Of a DNA stretch of 64,000 nt, positions 24,601 to 37,740 are shown in pieces. The notes beneath the pieces are model-generated. The model saw only the letters and a list, made by a program, of their open reading frames with translations, did not search any database and was not told where the DNA came from. This DNA comes from Nemophila menziesii (taxonomy: Eukaryota > Streptophyta > Magnoliopsida > Boraginales > Hydrophyllaceae): NCBI GenBank assembly GCA_029959085.1, contig JARWIR010000008.1, positions 6,882,001 to 6,946,000 of the forward strand, read 5' to 3'. Within the stretch, counting starts at the first letter, position 1. Each line of letters opens with the position of its first letter. The position numbers were made by a program, and so were the translations under genes.

Positions 24601-27020
24601 TACAATACTTAACAAAAAACAAAATATTGGGGCAGGTCAACCTTATAATCGGCGAATGAGGCATCGGGGAGTGGTGGCGGTGGAGGATCAGTTAAAATGG
24701 GTCATTAAGAATTTATTATGTGGTTGGTAAAGTCTGTGACAAATTTTAAAGGGGAAGGGAAATGACCGTCAATATTTAAGGTAGGTATATTACCGATCCC
24801 ATAGGTGGTCTATAAGCATTATATTGTTTTAATTATAACTTTTACTGACCATCCAACAATCGGTAATGGTTTTATTTGATTTTTTTCTAACTAGTGAATA
24901 TTTTTTTAAAGATTATGTACATTTTTATTGACAACTTGTGATTAAAATGCATGTTCTAGCAAAAAACGGTATGCAATCTCTACAATTTTGGTCGTTAGAG
25001 ATCAGAACTGTAGAAATGTCGTGCTGGATAAAGATTTTTTTGTTAGCTGAGCTAACCAGTTACTAATCATGTGTGGGAGTTGTATTATATGATCTAGGGA
25101 CCTTGTTACGGTTACTATCATGGTCGATGGAGAACATAAATGGTAAATGTTGTAGTTGTTTAACTATCCTCTCCTTTATAAAATATTTGGATATTGATAG
25201 GTTTAACTTACTTGCAAAGCGGCTATAACCTCATCATCATCCACAACATGCAGGTAGGTATTCAGTTGGGTACCCCTCATTCATGTCTAATCTAGTGGCT
25301 TCTCGAAGTAGCTCCCTGAATGTGATACATATGACTGTTTATTCCAATTATTTTATTGCTTTTCAAACCCTAAAATGCTTACCTCGAAAAGGGTATCATT
25401 CACCAAATATTTTGCATCCCCCCTAAACTTTACCCGACATCTAAATTCACCCCTAACAATTATTTTCCACACCCTTGTGCCCCATTTGTTTATCTTATTT
25501 TTCTCCAATCTTACATGTCTTTTTTCAACCCCACCCCTTAATTGAAGACTACAACTTCAGCAATGACCTGGACATTTATTTGCTTCTGAAAATTATATAC
25601 AATCAGAATGTTGTGACCCAAAATAGTAGCCTTAACTCAGAGATAATTAGTGCCAATTTTCGTATAATGTAACTAAAAAAAGACCTCATATTTTACTTTA
25701 CTTTAGGTAACAAACATGATCTTGTAAATACCCATAACCCATATCATGTACCTTTAAGCCAGCCAAAATAACCCTCATGTCCTACAAAACCTTACACCAT
25801 TTCAAGTGTTGAAGCTACATAAATTGAATCCTTTGATATCTCCTCAAACATTGAGTTAACAAAATCTCTACTTACTACCACTGCTGTATCAACTTATGTT
25901 TTCATTACTTGGATCAATTTTGATACTGAATTATAACACTTTTGCTTGCCATCCTATCATATCTATATTTTTGTTGTCTTTAAATTTTAATATATCTCAT
26001 CCTAGATATCATGATTCCAATTATATGTTATCATATCTACGCTTAATTTGATTTCTTGTAGCATGTTCCATTCTAATTTTGAAAGTTAATAGGACCTTAC
26101 AATAAATTCAAGATTAGATAAGGCAGGCTCTACATTTAGCTTTATGATACAGAAGTTAATGATAATTATATTTGTGAATCATGTGTGTTTGCCAATAAAT
26201 TGTACTTAACATTTTAATCAGGTAGTATTTCATCAATTAATTTTAATTATTGTAAGTGCTTCTTTAATTGTAACCATATTCTCTTATTAATCGAGTTCTA
26301 CTTAAGTTTAAATTATATGCCCTATGGATAAAACTCAATTAATTGTCTCGTTAATCAAATTATCAGTTATGCTTCTATTTCCATCAGTGTTGGGGTGGAA
26401 GTGTTCTTACCTCATTAATCGAGTACCTATTCTACCCCTCTCAAACATTTACCCTTACAAAAACTCATTTCTTATGATCATGTCACACTAAAAATATTAT
26501 CAAGTCGAGAAGAATGCACTAATATGATATCGACCCCAGTGAGCACATATCCTTCTTGCCATACATCTACAAAAAAATTTACAGCATAGATGTGTAACAC
26601 TTTGATGCAAATCTTGTGTGTTTGTAAGTTGCTTACTTTTTCTACAATTGAGTAAATAAAAATATCTACACTGAAAATAGATTTTTTTTTCTTCTGATAA
26701 TCAAGTACATAGCTTAATATTCTGAGGTTTATCTAAGAACAGGATTTTAGAAACCAAATCAAACCAAACCATTGTATGCCTTATGCACAAAGCCAAAACA
26801 ATCATCTGCCACTAATTATAAAATATACATATTGATAAACACTTCAATATATTTTTAAAATTAAACAATATATATAATAACATATTCAACAAGTTATAAT
26901 ATTCTCAGCATCGATAATAAAACATAAAATTAATAAGTTTGAAACAATCTATTGCTGCCAAATATTGTAATTTTGGATCTGTATGTTTGTATGTTTCGAT
27001 GATCTTCTAAACTCTCAGGG
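24601..27020. other. Segment C2 downstream of the RING gene; no gene supported
   Basis: Matches C1 8346-10819 with several deletions. A 210-bp stretch (24601-24810) has no match in C1 at this point but resembles the spacer at about 4150-4210 ('ccttattaacggctcatgag' against 'ccttataatcggcgaatgag'), which supports an older duplication within the module. No coding sequence seen. Confidence 0.5.
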
Positions 27021-28522
27021 TTACAAGGCAATTGACCTACAAAGTGGGCAGGTATTTTTGTGAAGCAGCCACGTTGTTATGCATTCTTGATGAAAATGGT
27101 GATGACACTTTACCACTCCTACTTCTTCCTCTATTTCATACCCAGCCTGAAAAAGTCCCCAAAGAGTGGTTTTTTAGAAAAGATAATAACGTTAACTCAA
27201 TTCAAAATAGTGAATATTAAATATTGTAATAATTGTTTCTTACCAAACATATGGAACATACATCTGCTTCTCGTTGTTCTTCAATTTTTCTCAATACAAG
27301 ATGCGCAGAAATTTCTTCACGTCTCTGTGTATTTGCACGCTCTTGCATATCCAACAATTGCAAATCAATTTCTTCATCATCATCGGTTGTATCATCAAAT
27401 ATGATGTTAACATCATTTGTGACAACAGTAACTTGAACGGTCACCATTGTTCCATCTCGAAAGAAGTTCTGCAAAATTTAGTGACGACATAATATTGTGA
27501 GTGAAATAGTTATGCTTGTATTATGAGTAATTGCATCCAAAGACCAACAATTTAATTTGTGTATCGTAAAGAAGAACCACTCTTTTTTTTCATTTTTTGA
27601 TTGAATTTTAATATGTGTGTTTTCTCTTTTATTTTATGCTAAATGTATCATTATGTTAATCATGTAGGAAAATGAATAATTTCAAAGTTATTTTAAGTCA
27701 CATGCATAAATTAACTGATATATCCTTCATTTCACCCATTATTATGTTTTTTTATCATACAAACAAAAAATCCAGTTTCACATTTTACTATTAGTATTTC
27801 AAACTCTTCAAATTTCTTTGGAAAATTTCGTTATAATTTATCATTTTATAGCATTTATTGGCATCAATAAGTTTTAAAATGGTTGACTTAACATAAATTT
27901 TTTATTTTCAAAAGTATGTTGTGCATTAAAGGTTTATTCATATTTTTGAGTTCATCTTTTAGGAATCAATCATAATTATTACCCTGTTTTTCTAAATTTG
28001 TAAATAAATTAATTGTGTGTATATATTAAGGAAAAAACATCTTTTTGAGAAATTGATATACTTTTTAAGTTATTCCTGAAATGTATATCCATAAAAAATC
28101 ATAACTCTTATATATAAATATTACAAACACAATACCTTGACTTTTTTTCCTTTATTATTGTAATATCTTTAAAAGGAAAATGAAGATGCATTTAATGATT
28201 TACAAATGAAAATAAAGATATAAGCTATCTTAAATTTATTCGAAATGATGAATATGTTTCAACTTAGGTGGAATAAAAGCTAATATTGATACATGACCCT
28301 TCAAAGAACTTATAAGGAATAATTTCATGGTGTATGAAATATATTGGAAAGAAAATTGTAAATATTATGAGATAAAATGAACAAACTAACCAAATTTATA
28401 ATTCTTGAGTTTGTAGGAGATGGGTTAGATTCAACCAAATTATTATTTGAAGTTGTGGCTGAATTGGCACCTTGCTGGTTAAGAGAGTTGTTATTAGCCT
28501 GATTTTGTGTTGGGTCTGACAT
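27021..28522 (-). CDS. RING-H2 E3 ubiquitin ligase, copy 2 (C2), intact
   Basis: Predicted 160-aa paralogue of the copy-1 protein. Exons, minus: 28522-28391 (44 codons, starts MSDPTQNQ), 27468-27244 (75 codons) and 27146-27021 (41 codons plus TAA). The donors are GTTAGT and GTAAGA, the acceptors TTTTGCAG and TTTTTCAG. The RING-H2 is complete: CSIC at the end of the middle exon, then CHHHFHQEC, conserved Trp, CPLC. It differs from copy 1 in length only by whole codons in the acidic stretch. In the last exon I count 11 base differences from copy 1, six of them silent. Its large intron is only 0.9 kb because about 1.9 kb present in C1 is deleted near 27613. An untranslated exon ends at 29499. 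This is the best candidate for an active gene in the window. Confidence 0.8.
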
Positions 28523-29498
28523 GGTGTTGTTCAAAATACTTATTTATATACCTGAAAATATGAAAGGTAACTAGAGCATAATAAAATCTTGTAGTAATAG
28601 TTATAATCGAATATTTTTAATTTTTATTGAAGATAAAAATTTAACAAAACATAAATATATAGACTTGAAAGATTGATTTGTTATTATTACCTTTATATAT
28701 TTTCTTTATAGTAGAAAATCGTGGAGTTATACTCAATGGGTGAATCAAAATTTACGAATTTATGACTTAAGATATTTATTGAGTAGCGATACAACACTTT
28801 TAAATCAATTTATATTTTAAAAATTGGTAAAGTGAATTATTTTTTGTGGTTGATTGGGACTAAAGCATCCATACTTAGTTTGTTTACCTTATTGTATATT
28901 AAATGTAAAAATTTATAAATGTATTAGAAATAAGTAAACATTTTAATATCTAATCTCGTATTAGATATATCTATTTGATATTTGTAAATGATCAATCGAA
29001 GGTTGTACATGTTATTTTTGTTATATGGTTAAATATATATAATAATTAAAGATACTTTACATTTTTCACTAATACTTCTGGACAACTGTATTAATTTCAC
29101 TTTGATTATCGAATAACAAAGTTCTCGATGAAGAAATGAATTGTAAGAAAAAAAACAAAATTGGAATATGAAAAAACTAATCATATGTTTCACACTTATA
29201 TTTAGCTATAAATTTATAAGAGATAAATTAAAATTTATTCGATTCGAATATAACAAATCTGAAAAAGAAAAATATAATCAATGTACAAGGTTTATATATA
29301 ATTCAAAATATATCACCATAAACAAGTTTCATGTTTTTCATAAAGAAAACACATACAAGGTTGCACAAACACACAGTAATTCTGACGGTCTCCATTTTAT
29401 TGAAAATTGAGATAAATAAGTCTTAAGGGTAAAAATATAGTTTTCCATTTATCTATATTATAAACAAAAGAAAGGGTAAAGGAAATCTGATATTTTAC

Positions 29499-29588
29499 CT
29501 GGACCTAAGAAAGAAGATGAGAGTACGGAGGAACAATCCTTACAAAATGTGAATCATAGAAATATACAAGGCCAATATATATACTATA
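29499..29588 (-). promoter_or_regulatory. TATA box and untranslated first exon of RING gene copy 2
   Basis: The minus-strand TATA box (plus 29574-29588) and a leader ending TTAGGTCCAG next to a GTAAAA donor at 29498 are preserved from copy 1. The next acceptor is TTTTCAG before 28551. Confidence 0.55.
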
Positions 29589-29999
29589 TTTGTATTAAAT
29601 AAAAATTGGTGGGCCGTAGACTTTTAATGACTAGAATAAAAAAAATATTTTAGTTATAGTATATTTGACTATCACAATAAATACACTCGTTAATGGGATG
29701 ATAAATATTAGAAGTTATTCAAGGGAAAATTATGATAATGATATATACTACTTAAAATCATACCACACATGATGTAGGCATTATTATTTAGGAAATAATT
29801 TTTTAATCCATTTATTTTTTCAATGTAATTAACGATTTATTTTCAACCAAATCACATCATATCATGTGTAGTATTTATTGTGTGTTATCATTTTGGTTGT
29901 TATATATCTTTACTCAAAAAGTGTTGGGTTTATCAATAAAAAGGTGAATAATCATCATAACAACCCAAAGTTAATATTTGAGTGAGACTATATTAATAT

Positions 30000-30186
30000 G
30001 AGTAATGATATTTATCACTCTATTTTTCTCCACTCTTATATCACCCTTCATGTGTCACCTTATGTGTCACTAAATCAAGGAGAGAGAAAAATAATTAGGA
30101 AAGAGAAACACTCTGATGGGTGTTTAAAACCTCCTCATAGGAGGTGATATAAGGGTGAACCAAAAAAGGGTGACGAATATCATTAC
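30000..30186. mobile_element. Mutator-type MITE upstream of RING gene, copy 2
   Basis: Same element as 15850-16035, with the same inverted repeats and a flanking repeat now one base off (tatattaatat left, tatatgaatat right). It is inherited by duplication, not a fresh insertion. Confidence 0.7.
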
Positions 30187-31445
30187 TATATGAATATTTA
30201 CTTAGGACACAAAAATAAATTCAAGGAAAAAAAGTTTGTTATGGGGTTAGGAGCATCTGTGCTAGTTTTATGTTATAGTGATTTTATATTATATGTGAGT
30301 TTTTTTTTTCGAATGGATCTATCGTTCATATTACAATAATAATTGATGTAAGTGATTTATCAAAAAATGTCATTTTTATTATTATTATAGGGTAAACCTC
30401 ATTTACCCATTTAGTCAATCCTTGAGTAATATACAACAATAATATTAATAATGTGATACAATTATATAAAGAAAGATTGCAAAAAAGAATTATCATCATT
30501 TCGTAATAGTTGGAACATATACCATGTAATATTTAATGATATATGATACTAGTGTAATTAAGTAAAGTTTATGTTATTATTATATGATAACTTGCATTTA
30601 TAATCGGATAAATAATATAGTAGAAAATAAATTCAAATAATCTAATCTTAATATAGTTAGTCTAAATTTGTATGTTAAAGCCAATGTTTTTAATTCATTC
30701 AAATAATTAGTTGAAATTAAAGGGAGGCAATTGATTTTTTGTTTCATTTTGATAAGGTTATATTATATTAAAAATTAAATAAAACCAATTATATGATATG
30801 TTTAGTGTGACAACGCTAATTACATCTTATATAAATAGAAAATAATTAAAGATAATCAATTATACAATATATTTTGGTTAAACAATATGAACCTTAAAGA
30901 TCCATAAACTACAACGTATTATTGCGTAATAGAGTTTAATTGAAAAAGAGCACTAAGTAAAGAGAAATTTCCAAAGATGTATAAGGCTATAAGAATTTTT
31001 GAAAGATATATTTTCGCTACTCCAATGAGAATAAAGTATCCTTTAAAGATCCAATATACCTTAATAGAAATATAGATTTAGAATAACTATTTTATAAGAA
31101 ATTCTATACGAAGGATCCATTCTTCTTTTTTTTGATCGGCAAATCAAACTTTTTATTAATAAACCCAAAACTTTCAAAATATTACAACTTTGGCCCAACT
31201 TCATGGACTTTAACCTAAATGACACCTTACTAAAACATTACACCCTTTACAATAATAAAAATGAACATTTCAAAAACATTAAAGAGGGAAAATAAAGGCT
31301 AACTATTACAAATTTTTAAACTATATCTCTAGCCTTGCTACTTTTGAAACTCCTTGACTTTAATTTGACAGCTACAAATGTATTAATTTTGTTGTAGATT
31401 ATTTCTTCATTAATCTCGTTATGATCATGTTCTCAAAAATTTCTC

Positions 31446-34400
31446 TCACTCCAGATGAAGTAGATGTAAGTAGTGACACTTACTCCAATTATATTGACAA
31501 TTTCCGAGTTTGCGCAATTTAGTTGAATCTCCTCTTAACAGTTCATTATCTGTATTAATATTCCTACTAACAACACAATTATCCAGTATTCTCTTAAGGA
31601 TAGTATTAGAAAATCTGCAGTTAACAAACAAGTGAGCATTGTCTTCATTCTCTAACTTACATAAATGACAAATAGGGTTAACATTAAAGCCCCATTCCAT
31701 TATTTTATCTTTAGTAGGAAGCATGTTCATAGCTACTTGCCAAGATATAAATGAACACCTCGGAATACAAGTTCTTGCCCACACAATCTCATACCATTTA
31801 ACTCTCGGTTTGTGCTCAGTTATCCTCACTAAAGTTTTCTTGTAAGAAAATGAGCTTTTACAGTTTCAGTCCAAATGATTTTATCTTTATTTCCAGATAA
31901 TTTTATATCTTGTATTTTAGGAAAAAAAATTGCAATACTAGGGGGATTTCTCCACCTGTCTCTTCCAAAACAATCCTTAACTTTTTTATTACAACTCACA
32001 TTCTCATCATCAATGTGAATATTAAGTATGTCCTGAACACTCCTTTTTTCTAGCCACTTATCCCACATTATATATGTTAATTCTCCATTTCCAACTTCAT
32101 GGTATATAAGATTATAAGCAAGATTTCTAACCTTTAAAATTTGTTTCCACATCCATGAATGATACTGCTTTTGACTTATGCTCCATATAAACCTGTTTTT
32201 GAGAATATTCACATTCACCCATAAGCTCCAAAGGTTTTGATTTTGCGAGTAAAACCTCCAGAAATTATGAAGTAAACATGTTTTGTTCATGTTTTCCAAA
32301 TTAGGTATATTGAGAACACCTTCTTATTTAGCGCAACATACTTTATCCCAGGATATTTGAGCACCATGAGCATTGTCTGTATTGCCACTCCAAAGAAAAC
32401 TGGCCATCTTTTGATTTAATTTACAGATGACTTGTTTTGGAAGTAAAAACACCCTGCACCAGAACATTATTCTACTTACCAAAACAACACGAATTAACTC
32501 AACTCTCCCTACATATAAAAGAAGTTTAGAAGTCCATTGAGATATACTATTGCAATATCTTTTCAATCAATACATTCTCATCCATTACACTCATTTTCTT
32601 TGAGTTTAAGGGAATACCCAAGTACCTGACAGGAAGATAACCTATCTTTATATATAGGACTTGAGAAATTTCCTTTTTAATAGCTTCACTAACACCTCCA
32701 AAGTATAATTCACTTTTAGTGAAGTTAATATTTCAAACCTGAACATCTAGAAAATAAATTTAGAGTTGTTTTAACCACCTCTGCAGATTGTACATTTCTT
32801 TACATCTAGGGTGAAATGTGAAATTACTGTTCTTAGCCACATTATCAAATAATTTAGAAAAAACTTCCATGAAGATTGCAAATAAATAAGGGGAGAGAGG
32901 GTCCCCTTGTCTTAACCCTCTCTTACCCTTAAAATATCCACAAGAATCACCATTAACACATATAGAATAATGTGGTGTACAAACACAAATTTGTATCCAT
33001 TTAATGAACATATCAGGAAAGTTTAGAGCATATAATGTTTTGATCAAAAAGCTCCAATTCACACTGTCATATGCTTTCTGTAAATCCAAGTTAATAGTAC
33101 ATGATGGGTTGATAGATTGTTTCCATAACCTATTACAATTTCCTGAGTAACCAATATGTTATCTGTAATACTTTTCCCACTGATATAAGCCGCTTGATTT
33201 AAAAAAATTAAAGATTCATAACCTTTTTAAGTCTATTAACAATGACCCTTGAAATAGTTTTATATGTGATGTTTGTACACGCAATCGGTCTAAACTTTTT
33301 AACACTTGAAGGATTTTTCTCTTTAGGTATAAGAACAATATTCATAGAATTTATTTGAGTAATATTTTACCTGAAGTAAAAGTCTGTTTAATAGCAGCAC
33401 AGAACTCATTACCTATTATATCCCAAGATTGCTTGAAGAAGTGAGTTGTAAACTGCCTACAAACATTTCAGATAATTCTTTATTAAGAATAGATTTAATA
33501 GAGTTTATGGAGCAACTTTCTTGATCACTTTCTTTTATACCAAGAAATGATTTATAATAGTTTACAAATTCCGCTTTAATTTCATCTTGCTCAGTTATAA
33601 CAGAACCATCATCCCTTATGATTGTAGCTACAAAAAAATTTGCAATTATCCCTTTTATCGTCTTATAGTGATAAGCAGAACTTATACATAATCATTAATA
33701 AATAAGGCTCTTGATTTCTGCTTTAGAATTTAATGATGTGTAATTGTAGCATTTTCAAGTTGATAAGTAAGGACTTTCTCTTCAGTTATGTCATGTCTGT
33801 GTCAACACTGATGCCCTTCATTATTCTCATTTGCACTACTTCAAGTTGAGTTCTAATGTTGTTGATATCATCAGAATTCCTTCTGAAGAATGTATTATTA
33901 AATTTTTTTTAACTCACACTTCACTTGCTTCAGCTTCATACAGATTTGAAACATGAGATTTCCTTTAACTTCAGTCTTCCATGTTTGTTTAATCAGCTCT
34001 TTATATCCTTCATGAGTAGTCCAGATATTGAAAAATTTGAAGGAACATGGTCCTGTGTTTTTCTTTTCTCCAATTAGTAACTTAGTAGCACAGTGGTCAG
34101 ATGTGGATGGAGGAATTACTATCGCATTAGATTGAAGCACATTCATTCATTTAGTATTTATAAATGCTCTATCAATCTTGCTTGCTCTCAGGTGACCTTT
34201 ATCATTTTTGTTAGTCCATGTAAAATATTGCCCTCCATATTGGTGTTCATATAAGCTAGACTCCTCAAGACAATCTGCAAATAGTATAGAACTGTTAGGA
34301 AGAGTGTCACAATGAAGTCTATCTTCTATTCTAAGAATATCATTGAAATCCCCTGTAAAGCATAAACAATGAGCTTCATAATCATGGCTTAAAGTACTAA

Positions 34401-34770
34401 TATCCTTCCACAGAGTTTTTCTTTCATCATCATCATTACTGGCATATATATAGCCAATAAAGAAAGATATATTTGCGCTTAATAAGGTGACAATAATGAA
34501 CATCAATTGATCAGTCTCATATAGTAGCTTAACATCCAGAAAATTTTTATCCCATAGTAGCCAGATTCTCCCACTTTCACATTTATTATAGTTGTGAATT
34601 ATTTCCAATTGAGGGAAATGATCACTTATTATTTTCAAGTTATTCTGCATCTTCACTTTAGTTTCAAGAAGACCAATTAGCTTTACATTTTTCATAAACA
34701 TAAACTCTTTAACATCTAACTGTCTAAGAAGGCTATTAAACCCTCTTACATTCCAAGAGGCAATACTCAT
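31446..34770 (-). pseudogene. LINE ORF2: endonuclease, reverse transcriptase, zf-RVT; broken
   Basis: Starts MSIASWNVRGFNSLLRQ (34770), an APE-type endonuclease with LIGLLETK, TGDFNDIL and SDH. The reverse transcriptase follows (about 33350-32600): LIPKEKNPSSVKKFRPIAC, the catalytic DLQKAYDSVNW, then GLRQGDPLSPYLFAIFME. Next come YLPVRYLGIPL, the linker (GRVELIRVVL), and a zf-RVT domain (SWQVAMNMLPTKDKI, CHLCKLENEDNAHLFVNC). It is disrupted by a TGA after NTK (34147), many frameshifts between 33900 and 33090, and a deletion near 32790-32760 that removes the F/YADD catalytic box. The start overlaps the ORF1 stop as ATGA, suggesting ORF2 was translated by termination and reinitiation. Confidence 0.88.
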
Positions 34771-35949
34771 ATGTTAGGGGGTCTTGTAATTTCCCCTTCT
34801 CCACCTTGATTAATAAATTCCAGAACATCTCTATCTGTATCATTTTCCTCAGTTTCTTGCAATTTACCAAACGAATTTGAGCATGATACTTGATTAGAGG
34901 AATGTGTTATCCTATCCTGATTTTTATTATTCACCACCTTCCACTCATTTTCATTAACCTTCTCATTACCCTTGTTTTTATTACTATCACTATTAACTTT
35001 AGGAACCCATACTTTCACCATGTTACTACATTTGTCCTCTAAGTGCCCAATTTTATTACACTTTACACACAGCTTGGGCTTCTAATCATATTTAACCTTT
35101 AACATCTGAAGCTCTTGAACCCCTATATCAACATAAAGTTCTTCAGGTAACTCTTCTTTTGTGTCTATTTCAACACATACACGCGCATAGCCTAATCTAG
35201 TCTTAGACTCTGTTATACTATCCATTTGTAAAGGTATTCCTATACCACTTGCAATATAACTCAGCCCCTTTCTAGTCCACATAACCATTGGAACATTGAC
35301 TAGCTTAACCCATATCGAAATTTTAGACACATCTAACTTTCCAAATTGCATCCCGATCTTCCAAGGTCTCAACAATAAGGGTGAACCATTTATATGCCAC
35401 ATCTATTCTAAAACCTTCAAATACATCTGCTCATTCTCAAATTTAAAGATGAAAGTCCCAATGTTACTTGATTTAACTTCAATTTTACCAAACTTTGACC
35501 ACTGAAATTTTACAAAGTTAACAACATTATAAAATGGTGGAGGTTTCTCTAGAAAGTGACCAGTTAGACAGTTATCCCACTGAGCTGATCCTTCATCCAA
35601 TACATCTTTAGTAGGAGTAATAATTTTCTTACCTTTTTGACATATCGGAGCAGGATAATCCAGATTCAGAGCTGGATTTTCATTTTTACCGAATAATTAC
35701 GACCATTCCTTTGTTTTAGAAGCTACCTCAGTTAGATCAACATCAATAGCTTGAGTTTCGACTACTTTGCTCTGCGTATTCTCTTTAATCGAACCTTGCT
35801 CTACACTACTCGAACCTTTACGATGACTTATCAGAGGATTGACTTCACTACTCTCACTTTGAGGTGAGAACATAAGCTTTGTTATGTTGGTATATTTAGT
35901 CTTCGTCTTTGTTTTAGATTTTGTAGGTTGAATTCAGCATTTTCGTCAT
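34767..35949 (-). pseudogene. LINE ORF1: DUF4283 plus CCHC knuckle; broken
   Basis: RNA-binding protein of plant L1 elements. It has a low-complexity N-terminus, then a DUF4283-like region (DNCLTGHFLEKPPPF, FKFENEQMYLKVLE, WHINGSPLLLRPW), then a zinc knuckle CVKCNKIGHLEDKC (C-x2-C-x4-H-x4-C) just before VKVWVPK, then an Asn/Lys/Glu-rich tail ending at the TGA that overlaps ORF2. Single stops interrupt it at about 35400 (TAG after KVLE), 35080 (TAG before KPKLC) and 35697, plus a frameshift near the start. The start at 35949 or 35940 is a guess. Confidence 0.82.
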
Positions 35950-36250
35950 TTTACCAGTCAAAGAGATTAACCAAGAAAGAGAAAATCAAAAGAAAAAGGG
36001 CGGAAATGAAAATGGAGGTTTAGAAAGCGGTGAGATGAGGTTTTTTAGGTGTGGCTGTGAAATTCAGAAGAATGTCAGATCCCAGATTTGGGAAATAACA
36101 CTAGATCTGACAAAAAGGAAAGCAAAAAAGGTTAAAAAAAATGGATAAAGTGGTTTTTGTGTGAGAGATTAAAATGGAATAAAGTTAAAGGCTTTGAATG
36201 AGTTGAGAGAGAATTTTTTTTGGTTGACTCTCATTTGAAGGATCTATTCT

Positions 36251-37720
36251 ACCTTAACACACATAATAATTTAAATTGATTGTATTATAAATTATGTGGT
36301 AACTTCATGATAAAGTGAATGACTCAAATCAAAACTAATAAATAGACGATCTAGAAATTTAGATCGTAAGGATCAATTATGCAACTAATAGACTTAGATA
36401 CCACACTTCTCTTATTGTATTATACATTATATTCATTTTAAAGCTATTTTATTAAGATTATTTTGTATAATTATATATTACAACAATTTCTAAATTCACC
36501 AACAACTATAAAATAGATGATGATTACCCCTATATTTTTTCAGATACAATTAACCTCCCTTAACCTCATAATTTGTTGATGATTATTTCCCCTCTATCTA
36601 TTTGTATAAAAAATTAATCGAGATGTCCTTTCAATCTAACTTAAATGACTTAGGTATTAATGTACCTATAAATTTATTAATTTTGGTCCTTATAAATGGC
36701 CTATTATACACTCCATATACTTCCATAAATTAGAGATTTTGTAGGGAATATAAGGTACTTAATAATAGGTAAACTAAATTCCAAATAATGTTAAAGAGTG
36801 TGAAGGTCTCTCTTGGTTAAATTAATCTGGAAAATGAATGAAAGGGGGTAATTCAAAAAAAAATTATAAGTGTAAGGGAAGATCATAATAATCTTCAAAG
36901 TTTAGACAGGTCATTAGAAATAAATTATCTGTTTAATGGAGGCTTATATGTATTTTAAAAGTTAAGAGTGATAACTGAAAAACAATTGCATAGTTAGGGG
37001 GTATTTTTAGCATTCACAATATTTCACTATCAAATGGTTTATTTTGATTAAATATTAATTAATAATGGATGTTAAGTTATTCAACACATAATGAATATAT
37101 ATCTACATATTTATGAGAATTTAATGTACTCATAAACCTATTTATTGGGTATAGGTTAACGTTAAACAATATTGAAAATAAAATATATGGATATGTATAT
37201 CTATATATGGTCAACTACGCTAACATTGTTTGAACCTATCTAGAGGCTATGTTTTTTATGTGATTTAACTTATTTTAATAAACAATGCCTTATACAGTTT
37301 TAAATTGTTGAAATATATTTTTTATAATAAAATGGAGCATTATATATACCCTCCCTGTGGAACGGAGTTCCTAGTCATGCCAATATTACTCACAATATAC
37401 TATATGGCATGACACCTTGAGTAACATAGACATCATAAATTTGCATGAAATTTTGAATAGAACAAACCGAATCTTGATGTACAGCCCAAGAATTGAATAA
37501 GCATGCCTTGAGCAGGCCTTAATCGAATGGTTTGAATAGATGAAAGGCGAATCCCTATGCGTTGCACATGAAACGGCCTAAGAAGGCCTTGTTCCCGGCA
37601 TTGCTTCTACTGATTAGCCATCGAAATAATCTAAAAAGGACAAAACAAATATAAAATCATAAAACAGAACAACAAAAACTACTACACTAAGCAAAAACAC
37701 CAAACTAACGATATATTCCA
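36251..37720. other. Segment D1 left part; no gene
   Basis: AT-rich, matches 55270-56390. A stretch of about 350 bp (about 37148-37499) has no counterpart in D2, where 'gatatagg' joins directly to 'catgccttgagcagg'. No coding sequence, tRNA or obvious terminal repeats. Confidence 0.5.
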
Positions 37721-37740
37721 TGGCAGCGACGCCAAAAACT
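37721..37740 (-). other. Athila/Tat-like primer-binding motif
   Basis: On the minus strand, AGTTTTTGGCGTCGCTGCCA closely resembles the TTTTTGGCGCCGTTGCC motif found just after the 5' LTR of many plant Ty3/gypsy (Athila/Tat) elements, where a tRNA primes reverse transcription. The D2 copy (about 56390-56405) is more decayed. No gag-pol follows, so this is a relic. Confidence 0.5.

Larger units (their letters stand above)
31124..36236 (-). mobile_element. L1-type LINE inserted in segment D1
   Basis: 5.1-kb non-LTR retrotransposon on the minus strand with two protein regions. A 14-bp target duplication, gaaggatccattct (31110-31123) and gaaggatctattct (36237-36250), differs by one base. The uninterrupted site survives in D2 at about 55261. 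The 3' end reads TTTGCCGATCAAAAAAAAG, a short A tail after the TTTGCCGATC end common in plant LINEs. Being full length but mutated in both genes, it is an old, inactive copy, younger than the M2/M3 split. Confidence 0.92.
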
